A stretch of DNA of 64,000 bases from Pseudomonas baltica. GTDB lineage: Bacteria; Pseudomonadota; Gammaproteobacteria; Pseudomonadales; Pseudomonadaceae. The DNA lies in assembly GCF_031880315.1 (NCBI RefSeq), contig NZ_CP134771.1, positions 806,001-870,000 on the forward strand. The letters are read 5' to 3'. Below the pieces are notes generated by a model that saw nothing but the letters and a program-made list of their open reading frames with translations, did no database searches and was not told the origin of the DNA. A program made the position numbers and the translations under genes. This document shows positions 27,208 through 35,089 of the stretch, one piece after another. How positions within the stretch are numbered: position 1 is the stretch's first letter; each line of letters starts with the position of its first letter.

Positions 27208-27963
27208 TCAGCGACGTTTTAGCAAGTAAGTGTCCATGATCCAGCCATTGGCTTCACGGGCAGCCTCGCGAGCCCGCTCTATCTGTGCAGCGACTTCCTT
27301 GAGCTTGCCGCTGACAAGGATTTCATCAGGGGTGCCGAGATAGGCGCCCCAGTAGATATCGATGTCTTGATCGATCAGCGTCGTGAACGTGTTCTCGGCA
27401 TCGAGCATCACCACCACGCTGTCGACGTTCTCGGGAAAGCCGTTGGCCAGACGCCGGCCGGTGGTGATCTCGACGGAGCGGCCGATGTGATTGAGCGCGA
27501 CTTTGTGTTGCGCGGTCAGTGCTTGAACGCTGGTGATACCAGGGATGACCCGGTATTCGAGCGCATGTCGGCCGGTCTGGATAATGGCATCGAGGATACG
27601 CAGAGTGCTGTCGTACAGCGACGGATCACCCCAGACGAGAAACGCGCCGCACTGGCCTTCCTCCAGTTCTTCGGCAATCAAGCGCTCGAAGATTATTTGT
27701 TTGTCCGTGTTCAAGCGATCGACGGCCTGCAGGTAATCGCCTTCGGTGCGCTCGCGCTCCGGGGTCAACGATTCGACGATTCGATAATGGTGGGCTTCGA
27801 TGTAGCGTTCGCAGATTTCCCTGCGTAGGTGATTGAGTTTTTCCTTGGTCTGGCCCTTGTCCATGAAGAAGAACACATCGACCTGATTAAGGGCTTTGAT
27901 TGCCTGGACGGTGATGTACTCAGGGTTTCCTGCACCGATACCGATGATGAGGATGGTTTTCAT
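27208..27963 (-). CDS. cobF: Precorrin-6A synthase (deacetylating)
   Basis: 251 aa from the ATG at 27963 after GAGG; the longer frame to 28080 enters the neighbouring immunity gene. It is a tetrapyrrole methylase fold: the N-terminal IIGIGAGNPEYITVQAIKAL glycine motif, FLVWGDPSLYDSTLRIL, and IPGITSVQALTAQHKV. CobF methylates C-1 of precorrin-5 with loss of acetate in aerobic cobalamin synthesis. It stands alone here, away from other cob genes, and marks the left border of the CDI cassette island. Confidence 0.9.
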   Translation of the reverse strand: MKTILIIGIGAGNPEYITVQAIKALNQVDVFFFMDKGQTKEKLNHLRREICERYIEAHHYRIVESLTPERERTEGDYLQAVDRLNTDKQIIFERLIAEELEEGQCGAFLVWGDPSLYDSTLRILDAIIQTGRHALEYRVIPGITSVQALTAQHKVALNHIGRSVEITTGRRLANGFPENVDSVVVMLDAENTFTTLIDQDIDIYWGAYLGTPDEILVSGKLKEVAAQIERAREAAREANGWIMDTYLLKRR

Positions 27964-28000
27964 AAGGGGCCTCTGGGGTGTATCGCCTTGCGGCGCTGAC

Positions 28001-28324
28001 CTAACCAACCGAGAACGATGAAAAATAAAACGATAACTTTCTATCTTCAAGGTCATTAAATTGATAACGCATCTGGTCAAAGCCCGAATCTAGCTTATTA
28101 ACCTTCATATGCATCAGCTGAGTTAATCCGCCGCCAAAATCACGGGACGTAACCTGACTAACATCAATGAATTTGATACGCACGACATCAGCCCCGATCT
28201 TCTCGGAGGCAGAAATCGATAGTGACAAATCATAACCCATCCCATCCACATCCAGCTCAATACTGATTGCATGTAAGCAATTGTGAGCAATAAGCAATTC
28301 ATTCAACTCTGGAAGACTAATCAC
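28001..28324 (-). CDS. Putative CDI immunity protein (cassette 5)
   Basis: 107 aa from a GTG at 28324, seven bases after GAGG. The start lies inside the end of the preceding toxin-like frame (8-bp overlap), the spacing typical of toxin-immunity pairs. No family recognised. It is a small acidic protein (SLPELNELLIAHNCLHAISIELDVDG; SLSISASEKIGADVVRIKF) of immunity-protein size and without signal or TM. Function is inferred from position and size only. It is the last member of the cassette array before cobF. Confidence 0.6.
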   Translation of the reverse strand: MISLPELNELLIAHNCLHAISIELDVDGMGYDLSLSISASEKIGADVVRIKFIDVSQVTSRDFGGGLTQLMHMKVNKLDSGFDQMRYQFNDLEDRKLSFYFSSFSVG

Positions 28325-28631
28325 TGTTGACCCTCGTCTCTTTCCCATTGGAGCCATAGCCTGGACCATATTCATAGGTATGCGTGTGCGGGTCGGAATG
28401 ATATTCCGCAGACTTAACTTGATTCCCATATCCGTCATTATTGTAATCCGTTCTTTTAACCTGCCCGCCATACTGCTCGTATTCGATCACGGATTCCTCC
28501 AGCTTCCCAGTCGCTGGGTTGCTCCCTATTTCAGCAGTCGTCTGAAACGGTCTCTTTCCGGTAAATACTCCGTCTGGAAACGTTCTTTCATTTCGCGTTA
28601 CTACGCGTGCGTTAGCGAATATCGGAGCCAT
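28317..28631 (-). CDS. Orphan toxin-like C-terminal fragment (cassette 5)
   Basis: 104 aa open frame whose ATG has no ribosome site and lies inside the preceding pseudo-immunity frame. It looks like the C-terminal tip of a polymorphic toxin: Gly/Asn/Tyr-rich repeats (YNNDGYGNQVKSAEYHSD) and a His-containing end (PHTHTYEYGPGYG). No catalytic family identified. It has no export signal and would need fusion to a CdiA-type carrier to work. The following immunity-like gene overlaps it by 8 bp. Confidence 0.5.
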   Translation of the reverse strand: MAPIFANARVVTRNERTFPDGVFTGKRPFQTTAEIGSNPATGKLEESVIEYEQYGGQVKRTDYNNDGYGNQVKSAEYHSDPHTHTYEYGPGYGSNGKETRVNSD

Positions 28632-28837
28632 CTATGACGTTCAATATCTTCACAAGTGGCACTCTCCACCCTCCTGTTTTGAAAATCAAAATGAGTATTG
28701 AGACTTATTTCATCTGGAGTCCGCCATGCATATTCACATTCTTCACAGAGAAGGAATAATTCGCCTGTATCCAGAATTTTCTCGGCGAATAAACGTCCTT
28801 ACTCACATGCGGGGCAATCGCTATGCCAATATGCCAC
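28601..28837 (-). pseudogene. Zinc-ribbon immunity-like gene with premature stop (cassette 4)
   Basis: The GTG at 28837 has a good AAGGA site and the frame reads MAYWHSDCPACE, a TAA at 28799-28801, then GRLFAEKILDTGELFLLCEECEYAW and on to 28601. Two CxxC pairs flank the stop. The intact protein would resemble the zinc ribbon at 30847-31053, so one substitution has probably broken this gene. It starts 13 bp after the stop of the decayed toxin upstream. Confidence 0.65.
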
Positions 28838-28850
28838 TTTCGATTCCTTC

Positions 28851-29219
28851 TTATTTAGGAAATGCGATTACTACTTGCCCCCCGTGTCCGTAATTATGCG
28901 AACGGTAGATACTGCTAACAACCGGAATATCCCCAACAGCCTCCACCACGACCTTCGCGCGAAGCGCAGTATAGGCCCTTACTCGACACCGTCACACCCA
29001 GATCAGCCAGGGCTTTCGCCCCCATGGCCGCATCACTTTGCGGCGCTGCTATCAGTGCACCGCGGTCGCCAATGCCTTACCAAACCTATACCCCAGATCT
29101 TCGGCTTTATCATCTCCCCCTATCTCTAGGTCTTCGCCCAACTTATCCAGGTTCGCCTTGAATTCACCAGATGCAGCGCCCAGTGCCTGCTGAAAGCTGG
29201 TGGTTTTGTACAAATCCGT
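28851..29219 (-). pseudogene. Decayed toxin fragment (cassette 4)
   Basis: Coding traces lie in more than one minus-strand frame. The first (TDLYKTTSFQQALGAASGEF, on to GYRFGKALATAVH) ends at a TGA. A second frame ends with SSIYRSHNYGHGGQVVIAFPK and TAA at 28851. The His-rich C-terminus and the position directly before an immunity-like gene suggest a toxin module disrupted by frameshifts. No family named. Confidence 0.5.
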
Positions 29220-29298
29220 CAGCAGTCAAAAAGTCTTGCTTCGTGGAGATGCAATAGGCGGCGCCGAAACGCAAAGCCACTAAGAGCACCGGCCCGTT

Positions 29299-29704
29299 TC
29301 AATCGCCCACTTCGACTTTTATCATGAACACTGCATGAGTCTCCGCATTCATACCTACAACTTCAGCGACCAACTTCCCACTGTCCAAAGCCACCTTTAT
29401 TTTTTCTCCATATGGGACTGATTCCGGGTTCAGCAGCAAGCACTGAACCAATGCCGAGCACCAAGGCTTCGTATATTGCGTATGGGGCCCCCAGGGATTC
29501 GGTGTCCAGCTGAATCCCAACGTCATCACCTGTGAGCTTTAATCCCAAAAGCAATGTAACAACGCCATCATTTTCCTGATATGCCAATTGATCGTTATTA
29601 TAACCCCCACCGTAGCGACCGGGCATCACATTCGCGCCCTGCTTGGCGACCAGAGACGCGAACAATCGAGAACGCAGTTGTGCTTGCTCGTTTAATTTAT
29701 TCAT
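29299..29704 (-). pseudogene. Frameshifted immunity-like gene (cassette 3)
   Basis: The ATG at 29704 starts MNKLNEQAQLRSRLFASLVAK. The frame leaves the conserved-looking path near 29440, where a single indel moves the rest (LLLNPESVPYGEKIKVALDS to KVEVGD at 29299) into another frame. Joined, the product would be about 135 aa, soluble and acidic, consistent with an immunity protein. It directly follows a truncated toxin. Confidence 0.55.
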
Positions 29705-29736
29705 AAGCCTCAGCCCACCTTATTAACAGATTTATA

Positions 29737-29895
29737 TTAACGAAAAATTCCAGAGCGTACTGGCGTTGTTAGGACGGTATCTGCGTCGTTCAGAATATTA
29801 ACTTTTGCATCTGCTGCTGCACGTTGCGCGTCCGTCCATCCTGATTTGTAGGTCAGAAAGAGATCGACGCCATCGCTTGCTGTGCTTTTTGCACC
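29737..29895 (-). pseudogene. Truncated nuclease-toxin remnant (cassette 3)
   Basis: Starts at a GAK junction motif and reads GAKSTASDGVDLFLTYKSG, then WTDAQRAAADAKVNIL, and stops after RSGIFR. The WTxxQRxAADxK pattern resembles the start of a toxin domain that normally continues past an RSGTSA-type motif into a His-containing nuclease core (recalled family pattern, not checked). That core is missing here, so a deletion has removed the catalytic part just before the immunity gene. Confidence 0.55.
29887..29895 (-). repeat. GAK cassette-junction motif, copy 5
   Basis: GGTGCAAAA on the minus strand, encoding Gly-Ala-Lys at the start of the cassette 3 toxin remnant, 27 bp after the stop of the upstream immunity gene. 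Confidence 0.7.
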
Positions 29896-29922
29896 AACTA
29901 GTCAGACGATATTTAGTGAAAC

Positions 29923-30327
29923 TTACGCCATGATATCCACAGACACATTTCCTGAACGAGCAAACTCGATAAAAATAGCACAAACAATTTCCACATCATG
30001 TGTGACGGCTCTAGCAGGATACATCTCCCCTAAAATGCTGACGAGTTCGTTTTTTGAGTTGAGATCAGTCATAGTTCTGACGACATGCTCACCATCCTTA
30101 TCATACTCGCTAAGCATCAGTAAAAAATTTTCACTTTCAACATAAAGCGCCAATTCATAGGGGCGACCTTCAGATTCAGACTCGCACCGCATCTTGATAA
30201 CGCCGGAGCCTTTACCAATGGAAGTCAATACCCCTCGAACATCCAATTCTTCGGGATCCATGATAGCTTCTAACTGATGGCGATATCCATCAGCGTCAAC
30301 AATATAGCCGCCAAAAACCATACTCAT
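29923..30327 (-). CDS. Putative immunity protein for the deaminase-like toxin (cassette 2)
   Basis: 134 aa. The ATG at 30327 overlaps the stop of the deaminase-like toxin frame by 4 bp (ATGA), the strongest pairing evidence in the array. The protein is acidic and soluble: FGGYIVDADGYRHQLEAI at the N-terminus, a central GSGVIKMRCESESEGRPYEL, then VSILGEMYPARAVTHDVEIV. I do not recognise the family with confidence. Expected role: bind and block the cognate toxin in the cytoplasm. The frame is intact. Confidence 0.65.
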   Translation of the reverse strand: MSMVFGGYIVDADGYRHQLEAIMDPEELDVRGVLTSIGKGSGVIKMRCESESEGRPYELALYVESENFLLMLSEYDKDGEHVVRTMTDLNSKNELVSILGEMYPARAVTHDVEIVCAIFIEFARSGNVSVDIMA

Positions 30328-30815
30328 GGCACCTCCTTAATCGACCGCATTCCCGGCACCCAATTATATTTTTTTGGTAATCCAGTTACGTCGTCTATCG
30401 CTTGAATTGTCAAAGAACTCAATCCGGATTTTTCCGCAGCGGCTGCTATATCACCTTTGCAAAATCCACATACATCTTTACCTGCAACGCTCATAGCCAT
30501 ATCAGCACCTTGAGTCTTGCCAGCATTATATGCCTGCTGTATCACGCCAATTTCTGCATGAGCGTCAGCCATATTTCCATTCGGCAAAGATTTTCCTGTT
30601 GCTTCAGTTTTGGCCGTTACTCGATCAGCTATCAGAGTTGGCTCATCTGGATTTGCCTGAGCTACTGGACGAGCTGTTTGGTTTACATCAGTAAATGCCG
30701 CATCTCCAATTTTTCCCTCTGCGGTGACAACCGGAGAAATACCTTTTGCACCAGCAACCTCTGCAACCCCGGCCTTCGCCTCAGCCGATGCGAACCCGAT
30801 CGGTCCCCCTATCAA
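30324..30815 (-). CDS. Orphan deaminase-like toxin cassette (cassette 2)
   Basis: An open frame of 163 codons. The zinc-deaminase signature is visible: His86-Ala-Glu88 in ADAHAEIGVIQQ, and Cys116-x-x-Cys119 in DVCGFCKGD, with about 28 residues between. That spacing is normal for cytidine-deaminase-fold toxins. Upstream, SAEAKAGVAEVAGAKG nearly repeats the pre-toxin junction of the truncated CdiA (VAEVTGAKD). The only start is a TTG without a ribosome site, so the cassette looks silent until recombined onto a carrier. Its stop overlaps the next gene's start. The target base and nucleic acid are unknown. Confidence 0.65.
   Translation of the reverse strand: MIGGPIGFASAEAKAGVAEVAGAKGISPVVTAEGKIGDAAFTDVNQTARPVAQANPDEPTLIADRVTAKTEATGKSLPNGNMADAHAEIGVIQQAYNAGKTQGADMAMSVAGKDVCGFCKGDIAAAAEKSGLSSLTIQAIDDVTGLPKKYNWVPGMRSIKEVP
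30744..30752 (-). repeat. GAK cassette-junction motif, copy 4
   Basis: GGTGCAAAA on the minus strand within a longer homology (about 40 bp, a few mismatches) to the CdiA junction at 32141-32189. Confidence 0.75.
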
Positions 30816-30838
30816 TTGGGATTTTTAGAGACAGTAGC

Positions 30839-30847
30839 TTTTGCACC
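30839..30847 (-). repeat. GAK cassette-junction motif, copy 3, with a minimal remnant
   Basis: GGTGCAAAA on the minus strand. Its first G is the last base of the zinc-ribbon immunity stop (TAG). It opens a frame GAKATVSKNPN that ends at once at about 30814, so this cassette has lost almost all its toxin. Confidence 0.7.
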
Positions 30848-31053
30848 TACTCAGGAATAATTTTCAACTCACTCCATAGTGGTTTTAGCCCTAGACTTTC
30901 CATATAAGTCCCATAGTCGAAAAAGGCCCTAACCCCAATGTCTTCGTGTAAAAACCATGAGGCCTCGCACTCTTGACATACGAACAAGCAAGTGTTGTCA
31001 GCTATAATTTTAGCCTTGACAATATCTCCCTGCTCACACCTTGGACACAACAT
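30847..31053 (-). CDS. Zinc-ribbon immunity-like protein (cassette 1)
   Basis: 68 aa. CPRC near the N-terminus and CQEC in LFVCQECEASWF form a probable zinc ribbon. It starts 11 bp after the stop of an orphan toxin with an AGAGAAG ribosome site. It resembles the broken protein at 28601-28837 (CPACE, CEECEYAW). Position and size suggest an immunity protein. It is intact. Confidence 0.6.
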   Translation of the reverse strand: MLCPRCEQGDIVKAKIIADNTCLFVCQECEASWFLHEDIGVRAFFDYGTYMESLGLKPLWSELKIIPE

Positions 31054-31064
31054 ATAAAACTTCT

Positions 31065-31433
31065 CTATTTAACAGGACAGGCGGTAATGACCTGACTGGT
31101 CCCAGGCCGAACAATAATTTTAATACTCGTTTCTCCCGAAGTACCAATCGCTCGGCCCATCGGGACAACATATGCACCCGGATCACCTACTACAGGACTA
31201 CCTTTCTTGAGCCATGCTTCATCGACAGCGCCTAAAATCTCTTTTCTGTCCATACTAGAGACGCTATGTGTTGTCTTGGCAGGATTCGGCTCCGCATGCT
31301 CTAAAACATGCAAAACTCTGTTTCCTTGAACCGATCCTGGTCCATAGTCTAGACCAGCTGGAGTTGTCCAAGTCCGGGTAGCCTTGTCAAACGTTAGCTC
31401 TACTGCACCACCTGTTACTTTTGCACCGCTAAC
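31065..31433 (-). CDS. Orphan toxin cassette, BECR-like RNase candidate (cassette 1)
   Basis: 123 codons open from just after a TGA, without a usable start codon. It begins VSGAKVTGGAVELTF at a GAK junction. The body reads GNRVLHVLEHAEPNPAKTTH, AVDEAWLKKGS, GRAIGTSGETSIKIIVRPGT and ends ITACPVK. The conserved His positions and the final beta-rich stretch resemble CdiA/Rhs RNase tips of the BECR (barnase-EndoU-colicin-RelE) type; that assignment is a judgement from memory. It lacks a carrier, so it is silent unless recombined. Confidence 0.55.
   Translation of the reverse strand, partial: VSGAKVTGGAVELTFDKATRTWTTPAGLDYGPGSVQGNRVLHVLEHAEPNPAKTTHSVSSMDRKEILGAVDEAWLKKGSPVVGDPGAYVVPMGRAIGTSGETSIKIIVRPGTSQVITACPVK
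31419..31427 (-). repeat. GAK cassette-junction motif, copy 2
   Basis: GGTGCAAAA on the minus strand, beginning one base after the stop codon of the DUF6572-like immunity gene and opening the cassette 1 toxin. Confidence 0.75.
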
Positions 31434-31752
31434 TCAAATTAGAAACCTGAAAAGCAAATCTAGCCCCCACCTGCTCTACAACAGAGCCAACTTTACTTAA
31501 AAAGTCCTTACCTCTTACATTCGGGGGATATTTACAGACGACACTTATAACAACCTCGCGACCTTTCGAATCAGGATATACCTCAAGCAACTCTCCACTT
31601 TCAACAAAGCTAATATATAAATTAAGCTTCTCTTGGAGCAGCAACAAATGCTCATCATTCCATTCCAAATGATCACTTATCGTCAAAAAAACCTGCCCGG
31701 TCTCTTTGTCAACACCAATAGCATCAACGACATTAACTTGTTCAATTGACAT
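31429..31752 (-). CDS. Immunity protein of the CdiA C-terminal toxin (DUF6572-like)
   Basis: 107 aa from the ATG at 31752 with AAAGGA upstream; it starts 10 bp after the CdiA stop. The sequence NVVDAIGVDKETGQVFLTISDHLEW, with LLLLQEKLNLYISFVESGEL and GREVVISVVCKYPP, matches my memory of DUF6572 proteins, which usually sit beside polymorphic toxins. It should bind the nuclease-like toxin tip encoded just upstream and protect the cell. Confidence 0.7.
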   Translation of the reverse strand: MSIEQVNVVDAIGVDKETGQVFLTISDHLEWNDEHLLLLQEKLNLYISFVESGELLEVYPDSKGREVVISVVCKYPPNVRGKDFLSKVGSVVEQVGARFAFQVSNLS

Positions 31753-31762
31753 ATAACATCCT

Positions 31763-34700
31763 TTAAGGCCTAACCACATTCACCGTCGTAGGCGGAATTT
31801 GGGTACCTCCTGGGAACCCTGGCTTTCCCTTGCCTACAACAACTGCTCCTGACTCTTGAATTTCAGGAAAGGCTATTTTTTGATTTGTGGTCAGAGGCGC
31901 AGTTTCCGACGCCTTACATTCTGTACAAACAATATTTCCATCTGCATCTCTACCCATTAAATCAATTCTGGTTCTGGTGCCACTTTGGGTTTTAACGGTC
32001 ACCTGCTGAACGACTCCAGTTTGAGTTTCTTGAAGCTTGTCCATCGTTTGTGCTTCAAAAGCATCTCCAGCAGCTTTATTTTTAGCTAGCTGACTGGTTG
32101 TATCACTTATGGTGCTCTCTCCTGCTAGAGCGCGTGTGTCTTTTGCACCAGTAACCTCTGCAACCCCTGCCTTCGCCTCCGCTTCCGCCCATCCGCCCGC
32201 GCCACCACTCAGCACACCAGCAACAATCTGCGCCATTTCTCCCTGAAGCGCAGTACTATCGGCAAGCCTATAATCACTCTCATTCTTCGCCTGAAAGTGA
32301 TCAATGATATCCAGCTCTTCCGGTGTCAACGCAGTTGATGCAGCCCATCGATCAAGCGCATCCGTGCCTGTATTGGCATCCTGAGCTATCGTACCGCAGT
32401 TATCCCCACAGCGCTTCAGTGCTACTCCCGTATCTTGGTCGCTGATCGCTTGGTATTTGCTCTGAACTGTCCCGCGGCAAGACGCTGGATCGGGATTGGC
32501 CCGGCACGCCACCAGATCAGTCACCATCTGATCGACATCGCCCAACTTGCGCTTATCTTTCGACGCATTGCCCAGATAATTGTTTTGGGTCACGTTCTGA
32601 GCGACTGAGGCTCCAACACTTGGGTCCCCACCCGTCACGGCCGCAGCGAGAACGCCGATAAACCCCGACAGCGCAATCATCTTTTGGTCGCCTTGGGCGA
32701 CGGTGAGGGGCGTGGCTTCGTCTTGGGACGGCATGACCAATTTGGCCAGCGCCTGCACTGAGGCTTCATCCGCCCCGGCGGCTAGCGCGCCGGTCGCAAA
32801 ATCACCGCCTTGAGCCATCGACAGCACGCCGCCTAATAGCGCATGCATACCGATTTTGGTCAGTGAACCATTGGCGAACGCAGTGCTGCCTATTTCATTG
32901 GCGCCGTATGCACCACCGACGTTGATTGCCTGCCCTGCCAACGAACCCACAAGGTTTTTACTGAAGCTCCCTCCTTCGATGGCGGTGGTGATAGCGGCAT
33001 CCGCGACCGCCGTCTCCGTGGCCTTCAGAATGGTATTGGTACTCAGAACTTCTGGATCGAACTGCAGCTCCTCTCCAACCCCAGCCGTCAGCATCGCCAC
33101 ACCCGCGCTTTTCAAGCTGCTCGCACTGACAGTGTCCTTCAGCACCTTCCCTAGATCGCCGTTATTGGAAATGCCACTGTTGACGGCGGTGGTTGCCAGG
33201 CTGCCCGCACCTGCTGCGCTCACCGTACCCATGCCAAGACCTGCCGGTCCCATGGCCAGAGTCATGGCAATGGCCAGAATGATTTCGGCGCCCGCACCCA
33301 AGCCGTGGGAGCTGTACTTGAAGGAGTCATGAACCTCCTTCACCTGCTGCCAGTTCACATCACCCCGCGCCTCGGCATCTTTCAGCCACGCCAGCTTCGG
33401 ATCCGCCGCCACCATGGTGTCGATCACCTGGCTGACGGTCTGCTTGTCGATCTGCTTGACGTCGATATTCAAGCCGTTGACGGCTGTGATCACCGTCTTG
33501 CCACGAGCGACCATCTCGGTTTGTTGCAGGGTCTCGTCGGTGTTGCCTTTGCCTTTGGCACTGGTCCAGGCGAGGTTCGAACTGCTTTTGGTGTGGGTTT
33601 CCTGATCCAGGTCCTTGACGCCCTCGAAGGTGATGGCGCCGCCACTGGCAACGGTCAGGTCGTTGCCGCTGTTGAGCTTGGCGGCCTGGTACAGCTGGTC
33701 GCCGTTGCTGGCCAGGGTCAGGTTGCCGCCGGTGGTGACGCTGCTGCCGACGTTGGTGGTTTGGGTGACTTCGTCGTGCTGCAGTTTCTTGCTGCCGAAG
33801 CTGCCCTTTTTCTTCATGTCGTACAGCGAGTAGCTGCTGTCTTGCGCGGCAAGCATCTGCAGCTTGTCACCGGCGTAGAGATACGCGTCGGTGCCAGCGG
33901 TGACGTTGCTTGAGGTGAGGGTCAGGTCCTGGCCGGCGCCGACGGCGACGCTGCCACCCGCAGTGACCGTGCTCGCCACCTGGGTAACGTCATCGTTCTG
34001 CCACTTCTTGTGACTACTCGCGGTATAGCTATGCGCCTCATCCGCCGCCGACGACACACTGACGTTGTCCGTCGCCGACAGAGCAACGTTTCCACCCGCC
34101 GCCAGCTGGCTCGCTGTCACCGCCAGATCCCGCCCGGCGGTGATACTCAGATCACCACCGGCTGTGACGCTGGCGCTGTCCTGCGTGGTGGTGGAGCGCG
34201 TGAACTTGCTGGTCCGGGTGCTCGCATCGACCGCTTGTGCGGCGACGATATTGACGTCGCGCCCGGCCGTGATCGTGGTGCCGGTGCCGCTGCTGAGCAC
34301 ACCGCCGGTGTTGTTGACGTCGCGCCCGGCATTGATGGTCAGGCTACCGGCCGCTTCGACGCGGGCGGCGCTGTCGACCAGGTCGGTGCGCTCGGTGGCC
34401 GAGCCCAAAGCGCTTTGGTGGGTGGTGATGCTGCGCTCGTTGCTGACATCGCCGTCGACGGCGGTCAGGCTAACATCGCGCCCGGCAATGATGCCGCCAG
34501 CGGTGTTGGTGAGGTTGTTGCCGGCCAGCAGGTCGAGGCGGCTGTCGGCCTGCACCACGCCGCTGTTGACCAGGTTGTTGCCGGCGATCGCCGAGAGGCT
34601 GCCGGTGGCTTTGAGGGTGCCGGCGTTGCTCAGGTCGCTGCCGGCAATCAGGTTGACGTCGGTGCCTTGTATCAGCGCGCCGTTGGCGGCCAGGCGGTTG

Positions 34701-35089
34701 TTGGCGTTGGCCAGGTAGAGCACGGGCACGAGGACGGTCTGGCCGTCGACCACTTCGCTCTGCATCCACACGATGTCATGGGTCAGGGCCGCGACTTGCT
34801 CGGAGGACAAGGCGGTGCCGACGCTGAGGTTCAGTTGCTGCTGGGCGGCGATACCGTTGTCCATCAGGTATTTGAACTGCGCGGTATCGCTGGTCTGGCC
34901 GTCGATGAAGCGCGCGCCGGTGCGGGCGACGATGGCCTGGTCGACCAGGGTCTGTTCATAGAGACCGTCGCCCAGGCGCTTGGCGCTGGTGTCGGGATCG
35001 TAGCCCAGCGCGGCAAGCATGTAGTCCGAGCTCATGAACTGCTTGAGGTTGGTGAGCGCGGGGTTGGTTTCGATCAGGTACGACGTCAA
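31763..35089 (-). pseudogene. 5'-truncated CdiA/filamentous-haemagglutinin exoprotein with nuclease-like toxin tip
   Basis: 1108 codons open from just after a TGA at 35102-35104; the only start is a weak TTG. Missing are the signal peptide, the TPS haemagglutination domain and most of the filament. Present are the SYLIETNPALTNLKQFMSSDYML segment, haemagglutinin repeats (NLIAGSDLSNAG, TITAGRDVNI and similar) to about residue 500, a DUF637-like hydrophobic region (about 600-790), and a Cys-containing pre-toxin region. After GAK at 981-983 comes a toxin tip with IDLMGRDADGNIVCTECKAS, a D...ExK restriction-nuclease-type motif. No CdiB transporter gene is in the window. Confidence 0.85.
32141..32149 (-). 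repeat. GAK cassette-junction motif, copy 1 (in CdiA)
   Basis: GGTGCAAAA on the minus strand, encoding Gly981-Ala-Lys983, the boundary between the conserved pre-toxin region and the variable toxin tip of the CdiA remnant. Confidence 0.75.

Noticed and set aside
28698..29129. 143-codon plus-strand frame inside the cassette island
   Set aside because: The minus strand carries the toxin and zinc-ribbon traces here; the plus frame shows no family features.
31419..32149. Repeated GGTGCAAAA as a CRISPR or integron-type array
   Set aside because: Copies are only nine bases, unevenly spaced, in the reading frame at toxin starts, with no integrase or cas gene; a coding junction explains them better.
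28001..35089. Insertion sequence or prophage as the source of the island
   Set aside because: No transposase, integrase, terminal inverted repeats or tRNA attachment site is visible at either border.
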